DNA of 14,476 nt, taken from positions 1-14,476 of the forward strand of contig DKVN01000068.1 of NCBI GenBank assembly GCA_002491225.1. Direction: 5' to 3'. Source of the DNA: Faecalibacterium sp. UBA7177 (GTDB lineage Bacteria; Bacillota; Clostridia; Oscillospirales; Ruminococcaceae). The notes below the pieces were generated by a model. That model saw only the letters and a program-made list of their open reading frames with translations, made no database searches and had not been told where the DNA came from. The stretch's first letter is position 1. Each line of letters starts with the position of its first letter. The translations under genes were made by a program, and so were the position numbers. Below are positions 6,956-13,342 of the stretch, piece after piece.

Positions 6956-7351
6956 ATGGCTGTGAACGCGGAAAAGGAAACCCGTCTGGGCGAGAGCGAG
7001 TATCGCTTTGCCTGTATTGTGTGGGAGCACGAGCCGCTGCCCAGCGGCAAACTGGTGGAGCTGTGCGCCAAGCAGCTGGGCTGGAAAAAGAGCACCACCT
7101 ACACCGTGCTGAAAAACCTCTGCGCCAAGGGCATTTTGTGCAACGAGCACTCGGTGGTGCGCGCGCTGGTGCCCAAAGAGCAGGTGCAGCGGCAGGAGAG
7201 CGCCCAAGTGGTGGACCGCGCCTTTGACGGCAGCCTGCCCCGGTTTGTGGCGGCCTTTTTGGGGCAGAAGGGCATCCGGCCCGAGGAGGCCGAGGAGATC
7301 GAGGCGATGCTGGCCGCCTACAAGGCCAAAGGGGGTGACGGCGAATGCTGA
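6956..7351 (+). CDS. BlaI/MecI/CopY family transcriptional repressor
   Basis: A protein of 131 residues, the family's usual size (about 120-130). Residues 12-75 form a winged helix: ESEYRFACIVWEHEPLPSGK, then a recognition helix with KKSTTYTVLKNLCAKG (44-59), where the TTYTVLKNL pattern is diagnostic, and a wing around 60-72. Residues 76-131 form the helical dimerisation part, ending in RPEEAEEIEAMLAAYK. The scissile Asn-Phe of MecI seems to align near Arg96-Phe97 (SLPRF), but this depends on the gap chosen. The ATG at 6956 has AAAGGA (6942-6947) upstream; longer in-frame starts lie in the dispersed repeat and lack a site. It overlaps the M56/M23 gene by 7 bases (7345-7351). It probably represses its own promoter through the dyads at 6650-6696 and is inactivated by its protease partner. 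Confidence 0.92.
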   Translation: MAVNAEKETRLGESEYRFACIVWEHEPLPSGKLVELCAKQLGWKKSTTYTVLKNLCAKGILCNEHSVVRALVPKEQVQRQESAQVVDRAFDGSLPRFVAAFLGQKGIRPEEAEEIEAMLAAYKAKGGDGEC

Positions 7352-9462
7352 CCCGGCTGTTTTTGGCGGTTTGGCGGATGAGCGTGTACGGCGCGGCCAC
7401 GGCTTTGGTGGTGGGCGCGGCGGTGCTGCTGCTGCGGCGGCTGCGGGTGGGGCGCGCGGTCTGCTGCGCGCTCTGGCTGGTGGTGCTGGCCCGGCTGCTC
7501 TGCCCGGTGAGCATCCCCTCGGCGGTGAGCATCTTCAACACGCCGGTGCTGGGGCGCTGCGTGGGGGCGGCCAAGGGCACAGAGGCCGGGGCGGATGTGC
7601 TGTGGACAATAGAGCCCGGCGCGGATTTGACCGACGGCGCGCCTTTGACGGATGCGGCGGCGGGGGCCGCGGGGATGGATGCGGCCGCGCAGGCCGCGCG
7701 GCCCGGGCAGGCCGGGGCGGATGCCGCGCAGCAGGGCGGCCCGCGGCAGCCGGAGATCGGCGCGGCGGGCGGCGGCGCGGCCCAGAGCGGCACGGCGGAT
7801 GCCGGGCAGACCGGCGCGGGGTTCACCCTGCTGGCCGCGATCTGGCTGGCCGGCGCAGTGGGCATGGGGCTGCGCGCGCTGTGGCAGGTGGCCCGGCTGC
7901 GCGGGCAGGTCTCGCTTGCTTACCGCCTCGCAGGCGAACCGGATGTGTTTACCAGCGAGCGGATGGCCGAACCGTTCTCGTTTGGCCTTGTGCATCCGCG
8001 CATCTACCTGCCCGCCTCCCTTGCGGGAGAGGAGCGGCGGGTGATCCTGCTGCACGAGCGGGCGCACCTGCGGCGGCGGGACAACCTCGTCAAGCCGCTG
8101 TTTTACGCGGCGGTCTGCCTGCACTGGTTTAACCCTTTGGCCTGGCTGGCCTTTCGCGGGATGAGCTGCGACATGGAGGCCGCCTGTGACGAGGCGGTGC
8201 TGCGGGCGGCGGGCAGCGGGGTGAAAACGGCCTACTGCGAGAGCCTGCTGCGGTTTGCCGCCCCGCAAACCGCCCCGCGGCGGGCGGCGGTGGCGCTGCA
8301 CTTTGGCGAGGGCCGGGTGGCCGGACGGGTGCGGGCGATCCTGCGCTACCGCCGCCCGGCGGTGTGGGCAGGGCTTGCCGCGGGGCTTGCCGCCGCGCTG
8401 CTGGCCGCCGCCTGCATGGCCGACCCGGCCGGGGCGGCGGATGGGCCGGACACCGGGAGCGGCGCGGCCCAGAGCGCGCCCGCCGACAGTGTTTCCGCCA
8501 ACAGCGCCCCGGCCCAACATGAGTTTGCCGAGAGCGTCCCCGCGGAACTGCCCGCCCAAAGCGGCGCGGCCGGGGGCATCCCGGCTGAGGGCGACGCGGC
8601 GGCAAGCGTCCCCGCGATGGCGGGGGAGGATCTGCCGCTCATCTACTCGGAGGACGGCAGCCTGCTCTGGCCGGTGCCGGAGTACACCGGCTGGCACGAG
8701 TGCCTTGGCGCTGTTGCCTACGGCAGCCGCCTGTTTGCCCCGGAGGGCAGCGTACTGCTTGCGATGGCGGACGGAACGGTGGAAACGCTCGAACTGACCG
8801 GCAGCACGGGCTGCAACATCACCCTGCGCTGTGCGGAGGAGAGCGAACGCGGCAGCTTTGTGCTCTGCCGCGGCGACCTGACCCCGCTGGTGCGTGAGGG
8901 GGACACGGTATGCCGGGGGCAGGTGATCGCCACCCTTACCCCCAGCGATGAACCCGGCGGCCCCGCCTGCGCGGTGACTGTCTGGATCGATGGAACCGCG
9001 ATTTGTTTTTCGAGCCTGTTTGCGGAGCTGGCCGGGCCGGAGCCGGTGACCGATGAGGACATGCCGGCGATGCTTACAAAGGCCCCTTACGAGCCCGGCC
9101 GCCTGACCTGGCCGGTGCCGGAGTACAAGTATGTGAGCCGCTGGATGAGCAGCTACCACAAGGGGACGGACATCTGCGCAAACCGCGGCGCGTCTGTTGT
9201 GGCAACGGCGGACGGCACGGTGATGAACGCGGGCTGGCATTACAGCTACGGCAACTATGTGGTGCTGGATCACGGCAACGGCTGGCGCAGCCTCTACGCT
9301 CACTGCGAGGAGCTGCTGGTGAGCAGGGGGGAGACGGTAGCGCGGGGCGAGGAGATCGCCAAGGTCGGCTCTACCGGCAACACCACCGGTGTGCAGTGCC
9401 ATTTTGAGCTTTACTGCTACGGGACACGGGTGAGCGCGCGGGACTATTTCCCGGGCTTTTGA
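7345..9462 (+). CDS. BlaR1-like M56 membrane metalloprotease with two extracytoplasmic M23-like modules
   Basis: A protein of 705 residues. Predicted order: TM1 about 13-31; TM2 37-55; an Ala/Gly-rich outer loop 70-157; TM3 159-178; a cytoplasmic M56 protease domain with HERAH at 237-241 and the third zinc ligand probably Glu278 in DMEAACDEAVL; TM4 338-357; a Ser/Pro/Ala linker 359-428; M23-like module 1 (about 437-565); M23-like module 2 (about 587-705). Module 2 keeps HKGTD (His605, Asp609), YAH (His653) and CHFE (His686), but the HxH motif is QxH (Gln684). Module 1 has the fold-like pattern (WPVPEY, APEGSV, ADGTV, VREGDTVCRGQVIATL) but no HxxxD and no HxH. In BlaR1 the outer part is a penicillin-binding sensor; that is absent here. 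It starts within the end of blaI (ATG at 7345), so the two are co-translated. The likely role is signal-dependent cleavage of the repressor. Confidence 0.9.
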   Translation: MLTRLFLAVWRMSVYGAATALVVGAAVLLLRRLRVGRAVCCALWLVVLARLLCPVSIPSAVSIFNTPVLGRCVGAAKGTEAGADVLWTIEPGADLTDGAPLTDAAAGAAGMDAAAQAARPGQAGADAAQQGGPRQPEIGAAGGGAAQSGTADAGQTGAGFTLLAAIWLAGAVGMGLRALWQVARLRGQVSLAYRLAGEPDVFTSERMAEPFSFGLVHPRIYLPASLAGEERRVILLHERAHLRRRDNLVKPLFYAAVCLHWFNPLAWLAFRGMSCDMEAACDEAVLRAAGSGVKTAYCESLLRFAAPQTAPRRAAVALHFGEGRVAGRVRAILRYRRPAVWAGLAAGLAAALLAAACMADPAGAADGPDTGSGAAQSAPADSVSANSAPAQHEFAESVPAELPAQSGAAGGIPAEGDAAASVPAMAGEDLPLIYSEDGSLLWPVPEYTGWHECLGAVAYGSRLFAPEGSVLLAMADGTVETLELTGSTGCNITLRCAEESERGSFVLCRGDLTPLVREGDTVCRGQVIATLTPSDEPGGPACAVTVWIDGTAICFSSLFAELAGPEPVTDEDMPAMLTKAPYEPGRLTWPVPEYKYVSRWMSSYHKGTDICANRGASVVATADGTVMNAGWHYSYGNYVVLDHGNGWRSLYAHCEELLVSRGETVARGEEIAKVGSTGNTTGVQCHFELYCYGTRVSARDYFPGF
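9418..9444 (+). repeat. 27-base direct repeat, copy 1 (inside the end of the M56/M23 gene)
   Basis: Encodes YGTRVSARD, close to the C-terminus. It is identical to 9486-9512, and the similarity continues after two mismatches for six more bases (9447-9452 with 9515-9520). The copies are 68 bases apart, with the stop codon of the gene between them. Confidence 0.95.
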
Positions 9463-9485
9463 TCCTCTCCCAGCCGCCGGATATT

Positions 9486-9572
9486 TACGGGACACGGGTG
9501 AGCGCGCGGGACGGTTTCCCCACCGCCAATATCGATAACAGACCGGTGCCGGACTACGAGCCGGGCCGCTGA
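9486..9572 (+). pseudogene. Relic of an M23-type gene end: alternative 3' end of the M56/M23 gene
   Basis: From 9486 the sequence repeats the last part of the gene in the same codon register (YGTRVSARD), then diverges and stays open for 28 codons to TGA at 9570-9572, ending FPTANIDNRPVPDYEPGR. The words PVPDY and YEPGR also occur in the linker before module 2 (YEPGR and WPVPEY at 582-594), so the tail comes from the same family. It has no start and no ribosome binding site of its own. It could be the original 3' end displaced by a conversion event, or the remains of a deleted paralogue. Recombination between the 27-base repeats would join it in frame to the gene. Confidence 0.7.
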
Positions 9573-9628
9573 GCGTCTCCTCCGCCCCCGCACCGGCCCG
9601 CGCTGGCCCGCGACCCGAACCCTTCCCC

Positions 9629-9667
9629 TGCCCTGCGCCGCTTTTTTCGCGCGGCGCAGGGCATTTT
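9629..9667 (+). terminator. Terminator of the blaI-M56/M23 operon
   Basis: A perfect 13-bp stem (9629-9641 with 9651-9663) with loop TTTTTTCGC and a TTTT tail at 9664-9667. It lies after the duplicated gene end, so the relic would be part of the operon's transcript. Confidence 0.85.
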
Positions 9668-9681
9668 GCAATATTTGGGCC

Positions 9682-9710
9682 TTGTGCATCGTTTGTTTTT
9701 TTGATAGACT
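9682..9710 (+). promoter_or_regulatory. Weak promoter candidate for nfeD-SPFH
   Basis: TTGTGC (9682-9687), a 17-base spacer and TAGACT (9705-9710) lie in a locally AT-rich stretch right after the terminator; TATACA at 9710-9715 is an alternative -10 without a matching -35. The stretch is the only AT-rich block before nfeD, which supports a promoter here even though the hexamers are poor. Confidence 0.4.
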
Positions 9711-9819
9711 ATACAAAAGAATCTTCGCTTTTACAGGCCCTTGCCGCCCGATGCGGGCGGGACTGTCTGGCGGGGCGGTGAGACAGGAAAACAAAACTGT
9801 CCCGAGAAAGGAGCCTTGG

Positions 9820-10470
9820 ATGAGTATCTTCATGTTCTTTTCGGGGCCGGGGTTCTGGCTGCTGATGGTGGCGGTGTTTGTGGTGGTCGAGCTGGCCACC
9901 ACCGCGCTGGTCTCGATCTGGTTTGTGGTGGGCGCGCTGATGGCGCTGCTGGTGAGCCTGATCACCGGGCTGTGGTGGCCCCAGTGGCTGACCTTTGCGC
10001 TGGTGAGCGTGATCGCCCAGCAGCTGGCAAAGCCGCTGGTGGCCCGCCTGCGGGCCAAGCGCGCCCCGGCCATGAACGCCGAGCGCAACGTGGGCCGGGT
10101 GGCCACCGTGCTCACCCCCATCGGGCCCGGCCAGCAGGGCCGCGCCCGGCTGGATGGGGTGGACTGGAACGCCCTCTGCGCCGCGCCGCTCGCGCCGGGC
10201 GAGCGCTGCCTGGTGCTGCAGGTGGAGGGCACCGCCCTGGTGGTGGCCCCGATGCCCCCGGCCCCGCCGCCGGTGGGCATGCCGCGGCCGGATGCCGAGC
10301 CGTGCGAGGCTGACGCCGGTGCTGCCGATGCCGCTGATGCCCCCGCCGAAGCCCCGGCCATCCCGCCCGCCGGGCCTATCGAGGCGTCGGACATCCCGCC
10401 TGCCGAGACGCCTGCCGAGGCCCCCGCCGGGGAACCGGAAACAGCCCAGCCCGCCGGGCCGCGCCCCTGA
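9820..10470 (+). CDS. NfeD-like membrane protein
   Basis: A protein of 216 residues of the short NfeD type, without the ClpP-like protease domain of long forms. Residues 10-30 and 32-70 contain two or three hydrophobic helices (FWLLMVAVFVVVELATTALV, VVGALMALLVSLITGLWW). An OB-fold-like domain follows at about 88-145 (NVGRVATVLTPIGPGQQGRA, then ERCLVLQVEGTALVVAPM). Residues 146-216 are an unusual Pro/Ala/Glu-rich tail of about 70 residues with no recognisable fold. The ATG at 9820 follows AAAGGAG (9807-9813) with 6 bases between; the open frame extends further upstream but without support. NfeD proteins typically pair with SPFH proteins, and one follows 140 bases downstream on the same strand. 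The likely role is organising membrane microdomains together with that partner. Confidence 0.88.
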   Translation: MSIFMFFSGPGFWLLMVAVFVVVELATTALVSIWFVVGALMALLVSLITGLWWPQWLTFALVSVIAQQLAKPLVARLRAKRAPAMNAERNVGRVATVLTPIGPGQQGRARLDGVDWNALCAAPLAPGERCLVLQVEGTALVVAPMPPAPPPVGMPRPDAEPCEADAGAADAADAPAEAPAIPPAGPIEASDIPPAETPAEAPAGEPETAQPAGPRP

Positions 10471-10566
10471 CGCCGCGCCTGCGGGCGGCCCCCCCTCTCA
10501 TCCACTGCCGTCGTGTCGGGCTGCCCGGCATGGCGTGGAGCGTATCCCTGTGATAAAAAAGCGGAT

Positions 10567-10593
10567 CGCCGTGCCCCCGCAAAGGGCGCGGCG
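10567..10593 (+). other. Hairpin upstream of the SPFH gene ribosome binding site
   Basis: CGCCGTGCCC (10567-10576) pairs with GGGCGCGGCG (10584-10593) over 10 bases with one G-U pair and a 7-base loop. No T-run follows. It ends 3 bases before TAAGGAGG (10597-10604). It may set the relative expression of the two genes or mark an RNA processing site. Confidence 0.4.
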
Positions 10594-10610
10594 AGGTAAG
10601 GAGGAAACAC

Positions 10611-11504
10611 ATGCCCATTATCATTACCCTGATCGTGCTGCTGCTGATCGCGGTGGCGGTGTTTGTGTCCTGCGTGTGCATCGTGCCGCAGTCCTACGCC
10701 TACGTGGTGCAGCGACTGGGCGTCTTTTACGACGTCTGGCGCGAGGGCTTCCATCTCAAGACCCCCTTTTTGGACAAGGTCGCCAAGCGGGTGAGCATGA
10801 AGGAGCAGGTGGTCGACTTTAAGCCCCAGCCGGTGATCACCCGCGACAATGTCACCATGCAGATCGACACGGTGGTCTTCTTCCAGGTCACCGACCCGAA
10901 GCTGTTCACCTACGGGGTCGAGCGGCCGATGGCCGCCATCGAAAACCTGACCGCCACCACCCTGCGCAACATCATCGGCGAGATGGAGCTGGATCACACC
11001 CTCACCAGCCGGGACGTCATCAACACCAAGATCACCGCCATCCTCGACGAGGCCACCGACAAGTGGGGCATCAAGGTGAACCGGGTGGAGGTCAAGAACA
11101 TCATCCCGCCGGCCGAGATCCAGGACGCGATGGAAAAGCAGATGAAGGCCGAGCGCCAGCGCCGCGAGAGCATCCTGCGGGCCGAGGGCGAAAAGCGCAG
11201 CTCGATTCTGGTGGCCGAGGGCGAAAAGGAGAGCGCCATCCTGCGGGCGGACGCGGTGCGGGAGCAGCGCATCCGCGAGGCGCAGGGCGAGGCGCAGGCC
11301 ATCATGGAGGTGCAGAAGGCGCTGGCCGACTCGCTCAAGCTGCTGAACGAGGCCGCCCCCAGCGACAAGGTGCTGGCCCTCAAGAGCCTGGAAGCGCTGA
11401 CCAAGGTGGCGGACGGCAAGGCCACCAAGCTGATCATCCCCAGCGATATCCAGAACCTGGCCGGGATGGTCGCCTCGATCAAGGAGGTCGCATCCGATAA
11501 GTAA
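10611..11504 (+). CDS. SPFH/stomatin/prohibitin-like membrane protein (QmcA-type)
   Basis: A protein of 297 residues, typical of the stomatin-like group. One N-terminal membrane helix (about 2-24) is followed by the SPFH domain (about 25-180): VPQSYAYVVQRLGVFYDVWR, then EGFHLKTPFLDKVAKRVSMK, DVINTKITAILDEATDKWGI, and VEVKNIIPPAEIQDAMEKQM. A coiled coil (about 175-245) contains the repeated AEGEK(R/E)S(S/A)IL units typical of stomatins. The C-terminus has LIIPSDIQNLAGMV. These proteins oligomerise on the inner face of membrane microdomains and modulate membrane proteases or wall synthesis. TAAGGAGG at 10597-10604 lies 6 bases before the ATG. NfeD upstream is the usual partner. Confidence 0.93.
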   Translation: MPIIITLIVLLLIAVAVFVSCVCIVPQSYAYVVQRLGVFYDVWREGFHLKTPFLDKVAKRVSMKEQVVDFKPQPVITRDNVTMQIDTVVFFQVTDPKLFTYGVERPMAAIENLTATTLRNIIGEMELDHTLTSRDVINTKITAILDEATDKWGIKVNRVEVKNIIPPAEIQDAMEKQMKAERQRRESILRAEGEKRSSILVAEGEKESAILRADAVREQRIREAQGEAQAIMEVQKALADSLKLLNEAAPSDKVLALKSLEALTKVADGKATKLIIPSDIQNLAGMVASIKEVASDK

Positions 11505-11536
11505 ACCGGGCGGCTTCGCGCCAAAATACCACGTCC

Positions 11537-11580
11537 CGCCGCGCATCGGAGCGTTTCGCCCCGGTGCGCGGCGCTTTTTT
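11537..11580 (+). terminator. Terminator after the nfeD-SPFH unit
   Basis: A 16-bp stem (11537-11552 with 11558-11573; one A-C mismatch and one U-G pair) around GTTTC, followed by a C and TTTTTT at 11575-11580. Confidence 0.85.
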
Positions 11581-11681
11581 GTGCGTGGGCGCTGCCCATC
11601 CGTCCGCGCGGACTGTCGTTTCCTTGTGTTTTTGACCGCTTTCGCGCCGTGTGGGTCAGCTTTCTTTGGCCAAAAAGCGTA

Positions 11682-11711
11682 TTGCCGGGGGGTGGCCGGA
11701 TGGGGTACAAT
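11682..11711 (+). promoter_or_regulatory. Promoter candidate of the purine permease gene
   Basis: TTGCCG (4 of 6) at 11682-11687 and TACAAT (5 of 6) at 11706-11711 with an 18-base spacer. The predicted start near 11718 places the whole structured region 11724-11856 in the leader. Confidence 0.6.
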
Positions 11712-11723
11712 AGGAACGTGTTT

Positions 11724-11856
11724 TTTCGCTCTGCGCCGCCGGGGCCGCCCGGCAGGCCGCCGACCCCGCCTTTTGCGCGGGGGTGCTGAGCGAAACAAGC
11801 AAACGGGCGCGGCCTTGTACGGTCCGCGGGCGCACCGCCCTGCGGCAAGGCCGCGC
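11724..11856 (+). ncRNA. Structured 5' leader of the purine permease (candidate cis-regulatory RNA)
   Basis: P1: TTTCGCTC (11724-11731) pairs perfectly with GAGCGAAA (11788-11795). It encloses a GCCGGG/CCCGGC hairpin (11738-11753) and an ACCCCGC/GCGGGGGT hairpin (11763-11784, one bulged G), a three-way junction layout. A separate tall hairpin follows: GCGCGGCCTTG (11807-11817) with CAAGGCCGCGC (11846-11856), continued inside by 11824-11832 with 11836-11845. It ends 10 bases before the GGAGGA ribosome binding site. No conserved purine riboswitch core (such as TATAAT...GTTTCTACC) is present, so this is not a known class as far as I can tell. High GC makes some pairing expected by chance. Confidence 0.4.
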
Positions 11857-11877
11857 AAAAAAGCATGGAGGAATATC

Positions 11878-13248
11878 ATGGAGAAGCTGTTTCATCTGAA
11901 AGAGAACGGCACCACGGTCAAGACCGAGATCATGGCCGGCATCACCACCTTTCTGGCGATGGCGTACATCCTCGCGGTCAACCCCGGGATGCTGGGCGCG
12001 GCCGGCATGAACACCCAGGGCGTGTTTATGGCCACCGCCCTGTCCGCCGCCATCGCCACCTTTATCATGGCCTTTCTGGCCAACTACCCCATCGCGCTGG
12101 CTTCCGGCATGGGCCTCAACGCCTACTTTGCCTACACCATCTGCCTGGGCGAGCTGGCCGCCGAGACCGACCCCTGGAAGATCGCGCTGACCGCCATCCT
12201 GGTCGAGGGCGTCATCTTCATCATCCTGTCGATCTTCAAGTTCCGTGAGACGCTGGTCAACTGCATCCCCGAGAACCTCAAGTACGGCATCACCACCGGC
12301 ATCGGCCTGTTCATCACCTTCATCGGGCTGCAGAACGCCTCGATCGCCGCCAATGACGACGCCACCCTTGTGGGGCTGGGCAGCCTGTCCGACCCCGGCG
12401 TGGCGCTGGCCCTGATCGGCGTGGTGCTGATCGGCGTGATGCTCTACTTTGGGGTCAAGGGCGCGATCCTCTGGGGCATCCTCGGCACCTGGGTGCTGGG
12501 CATCCTCGCCGAGCTGACCGGCTGGTATGTCCCCAACCCCGAGGCGGGCGTCTACTCGGTGCTGCCGCACATCACCAGCGCCGCGGATTTCCTGCCCCAC
12601 TTCGGCGCGCTGGCCGACACCGCCTTCAAGTTTGATTTCAGCTTTGTGGCGGGGCACTTCACCCAGTTTGCGGTGATCGTCTTTGCGTTCCTGTTTGTCG
12701 ACCTGTTTGACACGGTGGGCACCCTGATCGGTGTGGCCGCCAAGGGCAACATGCTGGACGAGAAGGGCCAGCTGCCCCGCGTTGGCAAGGCCCTGATGAG
12801 CGACGCGCTGGGCACCGTGGCGGGCGCCTGCCTTGGCACCTCGACCGTCACCAGCTATGTCGAGAGCTCGGCGGGCGTGGCCGAGGGCGGCCGCACCGGC
12901 CTGACCAGCGCCACCACCGCGGTGATGTTCCTGCTGTCGATGTTCCTGTGGCCGATCTTCGGCGCGATCCCCAGCTTTGCCACCGCCCCGGCCCTGATCA
13001 TCGTGGGCATGTTCATGATGAGCAGCGTGGCCAAGGTGAAGTTTGAGGGCGACATGGCCGACGTGCTGGGCGCGTTTGTGGCCATCATCATGATGCCCTT
13101 TACCTACTCGATCGCCAACGGCATCATGTTCGGCATCCTCACCTGGATGCTGCTCAAGATCCTGCGCGGCAAGACCAAGGAGATCCACCCCGTGATGTGG
13201 ATCGTCTTCGCGCTGTTCGTGCTGCGGATCCTGTCCATCGTGCTGTAA
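11878..13248 (+). CDS. NCS2 family purine permease (AzgA/PbuG type, guanine/hypoxanthine)
   Basis: A protein of 456 residues with about 12-14 membrane helices, a normal size for the AzgA-like group of nucleobase/cation symporters. Seen: TEIMAGITTFLAMAYILAVNP at about 16-36, the strongly conserved AzgA opening; ASGMGLNAYFAYTIC at 75-89; VDLFDTVGTLIGVA at 274-287; and GTSTVTSYVESSAGVAEGGR at 320-339, which contain the acidic and polar residues lining the substrate site in this family. It probably imports hypoxanthine, guanine or adenine with protons. The ATG at 11878 follows GGAGGA (11867-11872) by 5 bases; the frame is open further upstream but that part is the structured leader. It appears to be transcribed alone. 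No purine gene is adjacent. Confidence 0.93.
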   Translation: MEKLFHLKENGTTVKTEIMAGITTFLAMAYILAVNPGMLGAAGMNTQGVFMATALSAAIATFIMAFLANYPIALASGMGLNAYFAYTICLGELAAETDPWKIALTAILVEGVIFIILSIFKFRETLVNCIPENLKYGITTGIGLFITFIGLQNASIAANDDATLVGLGSLSDPGVALALIGVVLIGVMLYFGVKGAILWGILGTWVLGILAELTGWYVPNPEAGVYSVLPHITSAADFLPHFGALADTAFKFDFSFVAGHFTQFAVIVFAFLFVDLFDTVGTLIGVAAKGNMLDEKGQLPRVGKALMSDALGTVAGACLGTSTVTSYVESSAGVAEGGRTGLTSATTAVMFLLSMFLWPIFGAIPSFATAPALIIVGMFMMSSVAKVKFEGDMADVLGAFVAIIMMPFTYSIANGIMFGILTWMLLKILRGKTKEIHPVMWIVFALFVLRILSIVL

Positions 13249-13276
13249 GCTCGACACCGGCGTTTTTTGCAAAAGA

Positions 13277-13326
13277 AAGCGGCCCGGCGCATCTCGATTC
13301 TGAGATGCGCCGGGCCGCTTGTTTTG
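13277..13326. terminator. Bidirectional terminator between the permease and MBL-fold genes
   Basis: A perfect 19-bp stem (13277-13295 with 13302-13320) with a 6-base loop GATTCT. On the plus strand it is followed by TTGTTTTGTT; on the minus strand the stem is followed by TCTTTTGC. It lies between convergent genes and would serve both. Confidence 0.9.
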
Positions 13327-13342
13327 TTGGGTTGGGGCGGCG

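Larger units (their letters stand above)
9463..9819. other. Intergenic region between the M56/M23 gene and nfeD
   Basis: About 357 bases. It holds the duplicated gene-end relic (9486-9572), a terminator (9629-9667), an AT-rich promoter-like stretch (9682-9715), and a leader with two short complementary pairs (CGGGAC with GTCCCG, CTGTCT with AGACAG) between about 9757 and 9804. Nothing else is apparent. Confidence 0.65.
11505..11877. other. Intergenic region between the SPFH gene and the purine permease gene
   Basis: About 373 bases. It contains the terminator of the SPFH gene (11537-11580), a 12-base palindrome GTCCGCGCGGAC (11602-11613), a promoter candidate (11682-11711), and a highly folded leader (11724-11856) before the permease. 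The 11-mer CATCCGTCCGC at 11597-11607 is shared with the dispersed repeat. No small gene is apparent. Confidence 0.65.

Noticed and set aside
7345..9462. Classical beta-lactamase/PBP2a sensor operon
   Set aside because: No penicillin-binding domain (SxxK, SxN, KTG) is present in the membrane protein and no serine beta-lactamase or PBP gene follows; the MBL-fold gene lies 4.9 kb away on the other strand with its own promoter.
9600..9720. Transposon end or attachment site near the duplicated gene end
   Set aside because: No transposase, no terminal inverted repeats and no tRNA were found nearby; the duplication is explained by the coding sequence itself.
11718..11877. Purine riboswitch upstream of the purine permease
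   Set aside because: The conserved junction and loop sequences of the guanine/adenine class are absent; only the general layout is similar, so it is kept only as an unclassified structured leader.
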